34,249 nt of DNA from Candidatus Micrarchaeota archaeon. GTDB lineage: Archaea; Micrarchaeota; Micrarchaeia; Micrarchaeales; Micrarchaeaceae. Where the stretch lies: contig JAGWHU010000010.1 of assembly GCA_028866575.1 (NCBI GenBank), positions 1 to 34,249 on the forward strand, in the 5' to 3' direction. Position 1 is the stretch's first letter. Every line of letters begins with the position of its first letter. Positions 16,033 to 23,322 of the stretch are shown here, piece by piece. The notes under the pieces were generated by a model. It did not search any database, was not told the origin of the DNA, and saw only the letters and a program-made list of their open reading frames with translations. A program made the translations under genes and the position numbers.

Positions 16033-16241
16033 ACCAATTCCTCCACTTCTATGCCCTTTTCGTCAGGGCCCCCGAAAGCCCCGCTTATCACGTTCTCGAT
16101 GCCGAACTTCATAAGCTCAGCCTGTTTCTTCGAGAAGAAGACCTTCCTTCCAGCTTTGTCCCTTATTATGTATGCGCCCCCATCGTCAACAGTGACTATG
16201 ATGTACTCATCCCCCTTGCTTATCTTGTAGCTTTTTGCCAT
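16029..16241 (-). CDS. Small hypothetical protein, 70 aa
   Basis: This small protein begins MAKSYKISKGDEYIIVTVDD and continues GGAYIIRDKAGRKVFFSKKQ, a likely small beta-rich domain with a helix (AELMKFGIENVIS) and an acidic end. I do not recognise a family. ATG 16241 is chosen over the in-frame start at 16262, which only adds MRRRALH. It lies 27 bases downstream of the next gene on the minus strand and is probably co-transcribed with it. Its stop shares TTAA with the stop of the plus-strand gene ending at 16032. Confidence 0.6.
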   Translation of the reverse strand: MAKSYKISKGDEYIIVTVDDGGAYIIRDKAGRKVFFSKKQAELMKFGIENVISGAFGGPDEKGIEVEELV

Positions 16242-16268
16242 GTGAAGCGCCCTGCGCCGCATCCGATT

Positions 16269-16631
16269 TCAGGCCTCGCACTTTATGCTTTCGTTCTGCT
16301 CCATCCTCTCGGCGATTGCCCCGTCCTCGTCATACAGGTAAGTTGTAACGCTTACGGGATAAGAATCAGGGAAATTGTTCGGCCTCGTATACAGCTTTAT
16401 CTGCTTCTCCAGCCTGCTTCCAGGCTTGAGTATCCCCACCCTCGTCCTGCCTATGCTCAATTCCTTGTCATGCGCAAGCGACAGCGGGGAATTTGCAACG
16501 ATGTCGCACTCGCACCAATAGATCTTCGAATTCTCGTCCGCGCTCACCGAAAGGTACATGACCGCTTCATTTCTGTTGTTCGCTTTTAGGCTCTTTGGCT
16601 CAAATCGGGTCTCTACTTTTACAATTGGCAT
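16269..16631 (-). CDS. Hypothetical beta-sandwich-like protein, 120 aa
   Basis: The sequence (MPIVKVETRFEPKSLKANNR, AVMYLSVSADENSKIYWCEC, GILKPGSRLEKQIKLYTRPN, YPVSVTTYLYDEDGAI) alternates like an immunoglobulin- or arrestin-like beta sandwich. It has three Cys and no signal peptide or membrane helix. I do not recognise the family. ATG 16631 is supported by GTGAT four bases upstream on the minus strand; GTG 16640 is in frame but overlaps that site. A TATA box at 16661-16670 serves it. It heads a two-gene unit with the 70-residue protein. Confidence 0.6.
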   Translation of the reverse strand: MPIVKVETRFEPKSLKANNRNEAVMYLSVSADENSKIYWCECDIVANSPLSLAHDKELSIGRTRVGILKPGSRLEKQIKLYTRPNNFPDSYPVSVTTYLYDEDGAIAERMEQNESIKCEA

Positions 16632-16660
16632 ATCTATCACACAACCTTAGAATCAATAAA

Positions 16661-16670
16661 ATCATTAAAT
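16661..16670 (-). promoter_or_regulatory. TATA box, minus strand, for the 16631 gene
   Basis: ATTTAATGAT on the minus strand, predicting a transcription start near 16640. Confidence 0.4.
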
Positions 16671-16678
16671 AACAAGAT

Positions 16679-16687
16679 ATTTATAAT
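16679..16687 (+). promoter_or_regulatory. TATA box, plus strand, for the winged-helix/surface protein pair
   Basis: ATTTATAAT predicts a start near 16709. GGTG at 16713-16716 then precedes the TTG start at 16718. Confidence 0.45.
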
Positions 16688-16717
16688 CTAGAGAAAGCAA
16701 TTATTACTGGCGGTGCC

Positions 16718-17176
16718 TTGGAGCTCAACGAATCAAGCCTTATAATAAACGAACTCACCCTGCGGGACCTGAGGATAACAAAGGAGGTTACAGAGACCAG
16801 GAGGTCCATAGTGCGCTGGCTGGCCCTTGCAATCGGGATCATAAGCCCCGGTGAGTCGCGCCTGACTGCCGTATCGGTGCTAGATGCGCTGCTCTACTTC
16901 CAGTTCTCCAAGAGGAAGGACCCTACAGTGGGGGAAATGTCAGAATACATAGCCAAGTCATGGGGTGCAGTAAACGAGAAAACCCTAAGGTACCATCTCC
17001 TTCAATTAAAAAAAGCGAATGTATTAAATAACTCCAAGGGAAAGTATTTCCTTGTGGCCCCAGACATGGGGGACAGGTACGACCCTGACCTATGGATAGG
17101 CAACTATCTCGATTCTCAGGTAAATCCGATAAAGGGCAAGCTGAAGATAGCGATAAGGGAGCTCAGGAGCAGGTAA
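16718..17176 (+). CDS. Winged-helix DNA-binding-like protein, 152 aa
   Basis: The central part (about residues 58-118) resembles a winged helix: DPTVGEMSEYIAKSW, then NEKTLRYHLLQLKKANVL as the recognition region, and SKGKYFLVAPD as a wing. The first 55 residues form helices with a Leu/Ile-rich face (WLALAIGIISPG). The start is a TTG at 16718 with GGTG just upstream. Six bases separate it from the surface protein gene, so the two form one transcription unit, and it might regulate that gene (inference). No ligand or metal site is visible. Not assigned to a named family. Confidence 0.65.
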   Translation: MELNESSLIINELTLRDLRITKEVTETRRSIVRWLALAIGIISPGESRLTAVSVLDALLYFQFSKRKDPTVGEMSEYIAKSWGAVNEKTLRYHLLQLKKANVLNNSKGKYFLVAPDMGDRYDPDLWIGNYLDSQVNPIKGKLKIAIRELRSR

Positions 17177-17182
17177 TCAATC

Positions 17183-18889
17183 ATGCCGGAACTAAGGGAA
17201 ATGGCCATATACGGGATATTGGCCCTTGCAGTTGTCGTGGTGGTAATCTATCTGGTTTCGGGAACCCAGATATTCGGCAGCAGGAGCTATAGCGTAAACG
17301 TCAGCCTTTCCCAGAGCGGCGCAAGCCCGACATACCCGTACCAGACTTCATATTATACGATAAACGTCACAAATACCGGGCACAGCCAGGTAAACGGCCT
17401 GCTTGTTGGGTTCTACCTTAACGGGCAGCCGCAGAACACTACAACAGTATCGCTGCCCGCCGGGAAGAGCATAGAAATACAAAGGAACTATACGTATCCC
17501 AGCTCCGGCAGCTACGAATTCGAGGCGATTGCGGATCCGGGGCGCCTGCTCAACATAGCCGATAGGCAATCCGCGCAAAGCACTATGAGCATCAACATAA
17601 CCAATGCAGAGCTGCCGAACGTGTACACCTCCATACCCAACGGCAACATAACATCCACGCAGAGCTTCACGCTCAACGAGAACGGCGACATAGAGAGTGC
17701 TGCAATAGCGCAGAGGTACAACATAAGCATAATGAACAGGCTATTCGGGCCAGCAGAGCCCGTAGCATTGAAAATATTCGAGAACGTGTACCCGTTCACG
17801 GCAAAGGTATACGGCGCATACGCAAAATACAGCGACAACAGCATAGCATACACCGCGTGGATACAGGGCACGCTTAATCCTCAGGTTGTTGACGTTGTCA
17901 TATCTAGCTTCGGATATAAGGTCCACGCCCTTAACGGCAGCGCCGAATCAATGGCGTACTCAGAGATAGACAACAAAACCAGCATATGCACGTTCTACAG
18001 CAACGGATGGACAAAGATAATAAGCTACTACAACAACAGCGCCCCTATGAACTGCATGGGCATAGCGGGAAAGATATACGTGCCAAGCGAGAGCGTAGTG
18101 CTCACGAACCTGGTAAAGAACAATACAAAGCTCGCGCATTACCAGTCAGGGTTCTTCTACACCAACAGCTCGGTCATAGGATCATCGCTTTCCTATTCGG
18201 GATCCAACGTCACAGCTACTAACCTTTTCGAGAACAACTACGGCGTGTTCGTCTCGAGCATAAAGAAGCTCAGCGCTGGGATAAACGTTTCCTCATTCAC
18301 CAACTCAACGTGCTACGGCCTGATATTCAACATGAGCAACGTAAGCATATGCTCTTACATAATCCCGACAAGGACCGGAAACGTCACCCTGCCATACGGG
18401 CTCGTCAACTCCAGCTACATAACGTCCAACTACATAATAAACATGTATTCCCTGGTCAACAACACGCAGCTCGTTGCGGCGCACGACAACGCCGCGAACC
18501 TGATGAGCAGGCTGAACGTGAGCAGCAGGTCAATGATATGGAACACGATATTCAAGGACACCTGCGCATTCGATAACCAGTCCATAGGGTGTACGTTCGT
18601 GAAATTCATAAGCAAGAACAATACCGCTTACTTCAACATAACCAACAAGCTGCCTGCGAATCTGAGGATAAACAAGCTGAACTGCGAAATAGCCCCGGGA
18701 TTTGCCAACCTGACTGTAAACCAGACCATCGGGCCGAACCAGTCCCGGGAATTCGTACAAATGTGCAACATGATAGCGATACCGGCTGCTGCGGCGCAGA
18801 GGAGCTTCATACTGCTATTGAACTATACCTACGGCAATTCCACAGTAATCGCGCACGGCGCGCTCAACATAACCACTCAAACTGGCTGA
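17183..18889 (+). CDS. Membrane-anchored, heavily sequon-bearing surface protein
   Basis: In this 568-residue protein a membrane helix (about residues 8-27, IYGILALAVVVVVIYLVSG) anchors a large extracellular part. Residues ~35-135 resemble a CARDB/Ig-like beta domain (YYTINVTNTGHSQVNGLLV, VSLPAGKSIEIQRNYTYPSS). The rest is Ser/Thr/Asn-rich with about thirty N-x-S/T sequons and several Cys, typical of N-glycosylated archaeal surface proteins. No enzyme motif is seen. It is probably a cell-envelope component. It is co-transcribed with the winged-helix gene, and its 3' end overlaps the minus-strand 93-residue gene by 13 bp. Confidence 0.75.
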   Translation: MPELREMAIYGILALAVVVVVIYLVSGTQIFGSRSYSVNVSLSQSGASPTYPYQTSYYTINVTNTGHSQVNGLLVGFYLNGQPQNTTTVSLPAGKSIEIQRNYTYPSSGSYEFEAIADPGRLLNIADRQSAQSTMSINITNAELPNVYTSIPNGNITSTQSFTLNENGDIESAAIAQRYNISIMNRLFGPAEPVALKIFENVYPFTAKVYGAYAKYSDNSIAYTAWIQGTLNPQVVDVVISSFGYKVHALNGSAESMAYSEIDNKTSICTFYSNGWTKIISYYNNSAPMNCMGIAGKIYVPSESVVLTNLVKNNTKLAHYQSGFFYTNSSVIGSSLSYSGSNVTATNLFENNYGVFVSSIKKLSAGINVSSFTNSTCYGLIFNMSNVSICSYIIPTRTGNVTLPYGLVNSSYITSNYIINMYSLVNNTQLVAAHDNAANLMSRLNVSSRSMIWNTIFKDTCAFDNQSIGCTFVKFISKNNTAYFNITNKLPANLRINKLNCEIAPGFANLTVNQTIGPNQSREFVQMCNMIAIPAAAAQRSFILLLNYTYGNSTVIAHGALNITTQTG

Positions 18890-19158
18890 ATCTGTATATT
18901 GAGGAAGTCCTTGGCACCCTTGCCCTCAGGGAAAGCGCGCCCGTTTTCTGATTCGACGGGAAGTGACGTTTCCATCGCGACCCTCTGTAGCTCGCTCATG
19001 TCGAGCACCCTGTCCACGAAAAGCTCCACGTAGTAGTCGCTTTTCCCTATCGGTATCTTCTTTATCCTGAACACGAGGTACTGCAGCATCCCGGACCTCC
19101 TGACCCTCAGCCTTATGCTGCCGCTCCTTATTATCCCCATGGCCTTTTCGTCTACCAT
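18877..19158 (-). CDS. Hypothetical protein, 93 aa
   Basis: This small basic protein begins MVDEKAMGIIRSGSIRLRVR and continues RSGMLQYLVFRIKKIPIGKS, DYYVELFVDRVLDMSELQR, with a short acidic/Gly tail. The first half looks like a beta-rich RNA- or protein-binding module, but I do not recognise a family. Regular codon use and an AT-rich element about 50 bases upstream on the minus strand support a real gene. The second minus-strand frame at the same place (18926-19171) is a shadow. It is tail to tail with the surface protein gene, with 13 bp of overlap, and head to head with nuoH. Confidence 0.55.
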   Translation of the reverse strand: MVDEKAMGIIRSGSIRLRVRRSGMLQYLVFRIKKIPIGKSDYYVELFVDRVLDMSELQRVAMETSLPVESENGRAFPEGKGAKDFLNIQIQPV

Positions 19159-19290
19159 ATTGCATTACCAAAGCACAATAGAATGCGTGAGTGTATGTGA
19201 GCCGAACTTAATAAGTTTTATGATTGCGCGTTTGTACGGAATTTCATCAGGATATTATGCAAGCGTGCGCTCCCTATAGTTGCAGTGCCC

Positions 19291-19306
19291 TATTATTGCA
19301 ATAATA
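19291..19306. promoter_or_regulatory. 16-bp perfect palindrome upstream of the nuo TATA box
   Basis: TATTATTGCAATAATA is its own reverse complement and ends where the TATA element (19305-19314) begins, i.e. about 30-45 bases before the nuoH ATG. The position, overlapping where BRE/TFB binds, suits an operator for a dimeric repressor or activator. Confidence 0.45.
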
Positions 19307-19314
19307 ATATAAAA
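19305..19314 (+). promoter_or_regulatory. TATA box for the nuo operon
   Basis: TAATATAAAA is centred ~26 bases before ATG 19336, giving a leaderless nuoH mRNA. Confidence 0.55.
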
Positions 19315-19335
19315 CTGCGGTGCCAACTAGATTGG

Positions 19336-20379
19336 ATGATACAGATAACATCCCCTGCCATAGCATCGTATTTCACGCTAGTTTACAACGCCCTCTCGGG
19401 GTACGTCGGGCCGCCATTGCTGTGGCCGATAGCGTTCCTGGCGTCGTTCGTGATCTTCGTTATAATACTGTCGCTTCTTTTCAGCATTTTCTCCTACGTC
19501 TTCGGATGGATAGAGAGGAAGGTGATAGCAAGGGCACAATCAAGGCACGGTCCTACATACGTCGGGCCTTTCGGCTTCCTGCAGAACCTTGCAGATCTGA
19601 TAAAGCTGGTATCCAAGGAAGAAATAGTGTCCGACAGCGCCGACAGGCCTCTTTACCAGATGGTGCTTCCATCCGTCGTGGCGCTGTTCGTGCTCATACT
19701 GGTGTTCCTTCCTTTCACCAACGCGTTTGTGGGGATAGGCACCACGATAAGCCTGCTTGCTGTGTTCGTGCTTTTGTCCCTCTCCCCGATACTGCTGTTC
19801 CTTGCAGGATGGACAAGCGGAAACAAGTTCGGCTCCATAAGCGCTCAAAGATCCATAATAATACTGGTGAGCTACGAAATACCGATGTTCCTGGTAGTGG
19901 CAGCGGTTGCCATGCTGTCGAACAGCTTCAGCCTCAGCTCCATAGTAAACGCCCAGAACCCGCTGTGGTACGTTCTGCTTATGCCGATAGGCTTCGTTGT
20001 GTTCTTCATAGTAATGCTTGCGGAGCTTGAGCGCCCCCCGTTCGATCTGAGGGAAGCTGACAGCGAGCTAATAGCTGGATGGCTCACAGATGCGAGCGCG
20101 CCGTACTACGCGCTTGCGCTGTTCCTCGACTACATAAGGATGTTCGTCGGGGCGCTGCTAATCACGCTGCTCTTCTTCGGCGGATGGCTTGGCCCTGCAA
20201 TAATACCACAGTTCGTGTGGCTCATGGCAAAGGTCGTCCTGCTCACGCTCTTCATAATAGTGGTAAGGGCCACTACCGTACGCATGCGCATAGACAAGGT
20301 ACTCAGGCTCGGCTGGGAATACCTGACCCCTCTTGCGATGCTGAACCTTTTAATCACCTTTATAATATTTGTCAGGTAA
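19336..20379 (+). CDS. nuoH: Complex I membrane subunit NuoH (Nqo8/FpoH-like)
   Basis: This 347-residue protein has about eight hydrophobic segments. NuoH forms the heel of complex I, where quinone chemistry couples to proton movement. Family blocks present: ERKVIARAQSRHGPTYVGP, FGFLQNLADLIKLVSKEE, and the loop AELERPPFDLREADSELIAG. In the block that reads G-Y-x-x-EYSG in most homologues, this protein has GWLTDASAPYY (Asp252), and Asp265 in FLDYIR replaces the usual Glu. ATG 19336 is chosen over the upstream in-frame 19285 because of the TATA spacing and hydropathy. It starts the nuoHIJKLMN operon; nuoA, B, C and D are not upstream. Confidence 0.92.
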   Translation: MIQITSPAIASYFTLVYNALSGYVGPPLLWPIAFLASFVIFVIILSLLFSIFSYVFGWIERKVIARAQSRHGPTYVGPFGFLQNLADLIKLVSKEEIVSDSADRPLYQMVLPSVVALFVLILVFLPFTNAFVGIGTTISLLAVFVLLSLSPILLFLAGWTSGNKFGSISAQRSIIILVSYEIPMFLVVAAVAMLSNSFSLSSIVNAQNPLWYVLLMPIGFVVFFIVMLAELERPPFDLREADSELIAGWLTDASAPYYALALFLDYIRMFVGALLITLLFFGGWLGPAIIPQFVWLMAKVVLLTLFIIVVRATTVRMRIDKVLRLGWEYLTPLAMLNLLITFIIFVR

Positions 20380-20382
20380 AGT

Positions 20383-20760
20383 ATGCTGATGGTAAAAATG
20401 GCCGTAAATCCAATAGTAAGGGTTGCAAAGCAGGTGCTTGCGAAGCCATCAACGCTCGAGTTCCCGGAGCAGAAGGAGATAGACGTGGACAATTACAGGG
20501 GCATACACAAGCTTGACATGAAGACCTGCATAAGCTGCTCCGCATGCGCGAGGATATGCCCCAACCAGACGATAACGATGGTGGAGACTGAGACGGACAA
20601 GGGCACCAAGGTGATGCCTGAAATAAACCTTGAAAGGTGCCTGTTCTGCGCGCTTTGCGAGGAGGTATGCCCCACCGACTGCCTTACCCTCGGAAAGGAT
20701 TATGATTTCGAGAGATATGACAGGAGGGACTTCATAAAAAGGCCCGAAGAGCTCGAATAG
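20383..20760 (+). CDS. nuoI: Complex I ferredoxin-type subunit NuoI
   Basis: This 125-residue protein has two complete [4Fe-4S] motifs: CISCSACARICP (with the partner Cys of the second cluster) and CLFCALCEEVCP, separated by ~30 residues, as in NuoI/Nqo9. These clusters pass electrons to the N2 centre in NuoB. It is short compared with bacterial NuoI (~160-180), having only a brief N-terminal amphipathic stretch (NPIVRVAKQVLAKPSTL). The start is ATG 20383, three bases after the nuoH stop. It is the only peripheral-arm subunit encoded in this cluster. Confidence 0.92.
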   Translation: MLMVKMAVNPIVRVAKQVLAKPSTLEFPEQKEIDVDNYRGIHKLDMKTCISCSACARICPNQTITMVETETDKGTKVMPEINLERCLFCALCEEVCPTDCLTLGKDYDFERYDRRDFIKRPEELE

Positions 20761-20768
20761 CTGGTATC

Positions 20769-21245
20769 ATGGCGTATGTGGCTATCTTTGTAATCATTGC
20801 ACTGCTTGAAATCATATCTGCAATACTTGTGTTCGTTTTCAAAAACATATTGCACATAGTGCTCGCCCTGTCCTCCCTTTTCATATTCAACTCGGCGATG
20901 TTTTTCGTGCTCGGGCAGCCGCTGCTGGCGCTGCTGCAGGTTTTCATAATGGTCGGGGGCATATCAACGTACATATTCATAGGGGTTGCGGCAGGAAGCT
21001 ATTCGAAGTTCAGGGGCACGAACTACGCCGTGCTGGCTATCGTGTACGTCGCGATATTCGCGTTGTTCTCCGTCAAGGTAATGCAGTCCGGCATCTACGC
21101 AAACGCTCAAAACACCCTCACAAGCGTTGAGGTATCGCAGTCGCTGCTTCAGAATTCCGGGCTGCTGTACTTTCTCGCGATAATGCTCTTCGGCACTGGA
21201 TTCGGATCCATATTGCTAATGAAGAAACTAGGTAGGAAAAAATGA
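20769..21245 (+). CDS. nuoJ: Complex I membrane subunit NuoJ
   Basis: This 158-residue, five-helix membrane protein contains the NuoJ hallmark LALLQVFIMVGGISTYIFIG, comparable to the family motif around the helix-3 pi-bulge (L-x-x-x-Q-x-x-x-Y-x-G-A-x-x). Tyr and Gly are shifted in context here. The rest is a typical start (MAYVAIFVIIALLEIISAIL) and a C-terminal helix with a basic end (MKKLGRKK). It begins 8 bases after nuoI and overlaps nuoK by 4 bp (ATGA), so translation is coupled. Confidence 0.85.
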   Translation: MAYVAIFVIIALLEIISAILVFVFKNILHIVLALSSLFIFNSAMFFVLGQPLLALLQVFIMVGGISTYIFIGVAAGSYSKFRGTNYAVLAIVYVAIFALFSVKVMQSGIYANAQNTLTSVEVSQSLLQNSGLLYFLAIMLFGTGFGSILLMKKLGRKK

Positions 21246-21541
21246 TGTTCATATATTTCCTAATAGTAAGCATATCGGTATTCGCTGTAGGCATAGCAGG
21301 GGTGATGGCAAGCAAGAACTTCCTGATAATGCTGCTTTCTGTTGAGATAGCGATAACCGCAAGCACCCTGCTCGCGCTCTCCGTTTTCTACTACGTCTCG
21401 GAGAACAGCATAGTGATATTCCTGCTTGTCATATGGTCCATAGCATCCGTTGAGGTCATGGCACTTGTGGCGTTCAACAGGTTCATGATAAAGGAGGAGA
21501 TAAGCCTTGACGTGGCGAAGCTTTCGGAGCTGAAGGAATGA
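21242..21541 (+). CDS. nuoK: Complex I membrane subunit NuoK
   Basis: This 99-residue, three-helix antiporter-like subunit (MrpC homologue) keeps both membrane Glu residues needed for proton transfer in the family: one in LIMLLSVEIAITASTL and one in IASVEVMALVAFNRF. ATG 21242 overlaps the nuoJ stop by 4 bp; ATG 21245 is an alternative that drops one residue. NuoL follows 4 bases after the stop. Confidence 0.92.
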   Translation: MMFIYFLIVSISVFAVGIAGVMASKNFLIMLLSVEIAITASTLLALSVFYYVSENSIVIFLLVIWSIASVEVMALVAFNRFMIKEEISLDVAKLSELKE

Positions 21542-21545
21542 TCAG

Positions 21546-23318
21546 ATGCTTGAAATATACGTCATAGCGCCCCTTGCCGTTTCGGCAGTTGTAGCGCTTC
21601 TCGCTAGAAACAGGAAAAGCATGGGGGTGAGGTACCTCGCGCTTGCGGCAAGCATGCTGTCGCTCCTCATGATAATCGCATCCTATCCTGCTAACGCAGG
21701 GCAGCTGCATAGCATCACCTGGTTCGGCTTTTCCGGCTACTCCTTTGCCATTACAATATCAACCATGCCGCTTAACATGCTGTTGCTCTTCATAGTGGGG
21801 ATAATGACGCCCCTCATACTGCTGTACTCAATAGGGTTCATGGACGTTCCCAGCGAGCAGTCGCGGTACTACGCTGAAATATGCATATTCGCGGCAGCCA
21901 TGATGATATTCTCCATTGCGGGGGATTTCATAACGATGATGATAGGCTGGGAGCTGCTGGGAATCTCGAGCTACCTTCTCATAGGGTTCTGGTACCACCA
22001 TGAAGGCGCACCGCAAGCTGCAAGAAAGGCGGCAACCACAGTGCTCATAGGGGACGTCATGATGCTTGCAGCGATGCTAATCATATGGAATGCATATCAC
22101 ACATTCGTGTTCTCGCAGCTTATCAATTCTCAGGTAACCTCGATGCCGATGGAGATTTCCCTGGTTCTCGTAATGCTGGCGGTATTCACCAAATCCGCTC
22201 AATTCCCGTTCCATGAATGGCTTCCCGACGCGATGAAAGGCCCAACTCCTGTGTCGGCATTCCTGCACTCGTCCACGATGGTGAAGGCCGGCGTTTTCCT
22301 CGTTGCAGTGCTGCTGCCGCTCTTTTCAAGATATCACATGCTGCCCATGCTGCTTGTTTTCGGATTGGTAACCGCGATATTGGGGGTCTCAAATGCGCTT
22401 GCGGAAAACAACCTGAAGCGCGTACTCGCGTATTCCACAATCGAGGACCTCGGGCTCATGTTTGTCGCCTTGGGAACAGGATCGCTTCCTGCAGCGATGA
22501 TGCTTTTCGCGGTCCAGACGTTCTACAAGGCGCTGCTGTTCATGAGCGCGGGCTCCATAATGAAGGCAAACGGCTACGAGGAGGAGCTTGACAGGCTGTA
22601 TGTCCGGAGATCATACCTGCAGTTGCTCATACCTACGGTTATAGGAGTTGTTTCGCTTGCGGGAATATATCCATTGAGCGGGTTCTTCGGCAAGTCCGCG
22701 GTATACGCGGCAACCGGTAACTTATGGGTATATGCCATATTGCTTATGCTGGAAACCGGGAGCAGCATATACATATTCAGGTGGCTGCTGATACCTATGC
22801 GCAAAAAGCCTGAGAAGGTAAAGTCAAAGGCTGATGCCAATTACGTTACACTGCCGAAATCCATGCTGCTGCCCATATACATGCTTGCCGCGCTCGCGGC
22901 AGCCGCAGGGATCGTGATATATCATTACATGCCTGCATACCTCGGCCAGCAGGGCATACCTGCAGGCGCATTGGACATTGCAGTATCCGGCCTTATATCC
23001 ACAATAGGGTTTATAGCGGCATTTTACCTGTTCTACAAGAGGCCCATTTCAAGGGCAAGGCAGGATCTCATTCACAAGCTGCTTTACAACAACGCAGCAG
23101 CAAACCGTGCCTATTCGCATATTGCGGCGATTCCAATAATGCTTTCAAGGGCCGTTGAATCCCTAGATTATTCGCTGTACAACTCCGTAAAGGGCGCAGG
23201 CCGCAGCGTCAACGAATCCGGGAACCTGCTGAAAAGGCTGGAGACCGGCAACATCAATACGTACATAGCTGTGTTCGTCCTGGGGATGCTGGTGATGCTT
23301 GCCATATTCATACTGTGA
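21546..23318 (+). CDS. nuoL: Complex I antiporter-like subunit NuoL
   Basis: This 590-residue proton-pumping subunit of the distal membrane arm keeps the key residues of the family: Glu in MIGWELLGISSYLLIGFWY and Lys in PTPVSAFLHSSTMVKAGVF, together with LPDAMKG and the NNLKRVLAYSTIEDLGLM helix. The C-terminal ~130 residues contain an amphipathic stretch (ANRAYSHIAAIPIMLSRAV, YNSVKGAGRSV) and a last membrane helix, corresponding to the long lateral helix HL of NuoL. TGATC before ATG 21546 serves as the ribosome-binding site. Confidence 0.93.
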   Translation: MLEIYVIAPLAVSAVVALLARNRKSMGVRYLALAASMLSLLMIIASYPANAGQLHSITWFGFSGYSFAITISTMPLNMLLLFIVGIMTPLILLYSIGFMDVPSEQSRYYAEICIFAAAMMIFSIAGDFITMMIGWELLGISSYLLIGFWYHHEGAPQAARKAATTVLIGDVMMLAAMLIIWNAYHTFVFSQLINSQVTSMPMEISLVLVMLAVFTKSAQFPFHEWLPDAMKGPTPVSAFLHSSTMVKAGVFLVAVLLPLFSRYHMLPMLLVFGLVTAILGVSNALAENNLKRVLAYSTIEDLGLMFVALGTGSLPAAMMLFAVQTFYKALLFMSAGSIMKANGYEEELDRLYVRRSYLQLLIPTVIGVVSLAGIYPLSGFFGKSAVYAATGNLWVYAILLMLETGSSIYIFRWLLIPMRKKPEKVKSKADANYVTLPKSMLLPIYMLAALAAAAGIVIYHYMPAYLGQQGIPAGALDIAVSGLISTIGFIAAFYLFYKRPISRARQDLIHKLLYNNAAANRAYSHIAAIPIMLSRAVESLDYSLYNSVKGAGRSVNESGNLLKRLETGNINTYIAVFVLGMLVMLAIFIL

Positions 23319-23322
23319 TCAA

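Noticed and set aside
19320-20516. Plus-strand frames overlapping nuoH (236 and 145 codons)
   Set aside because: They are out-of-frame readings of nuoH and nuoI, Arg/His-rich, without conserved features.
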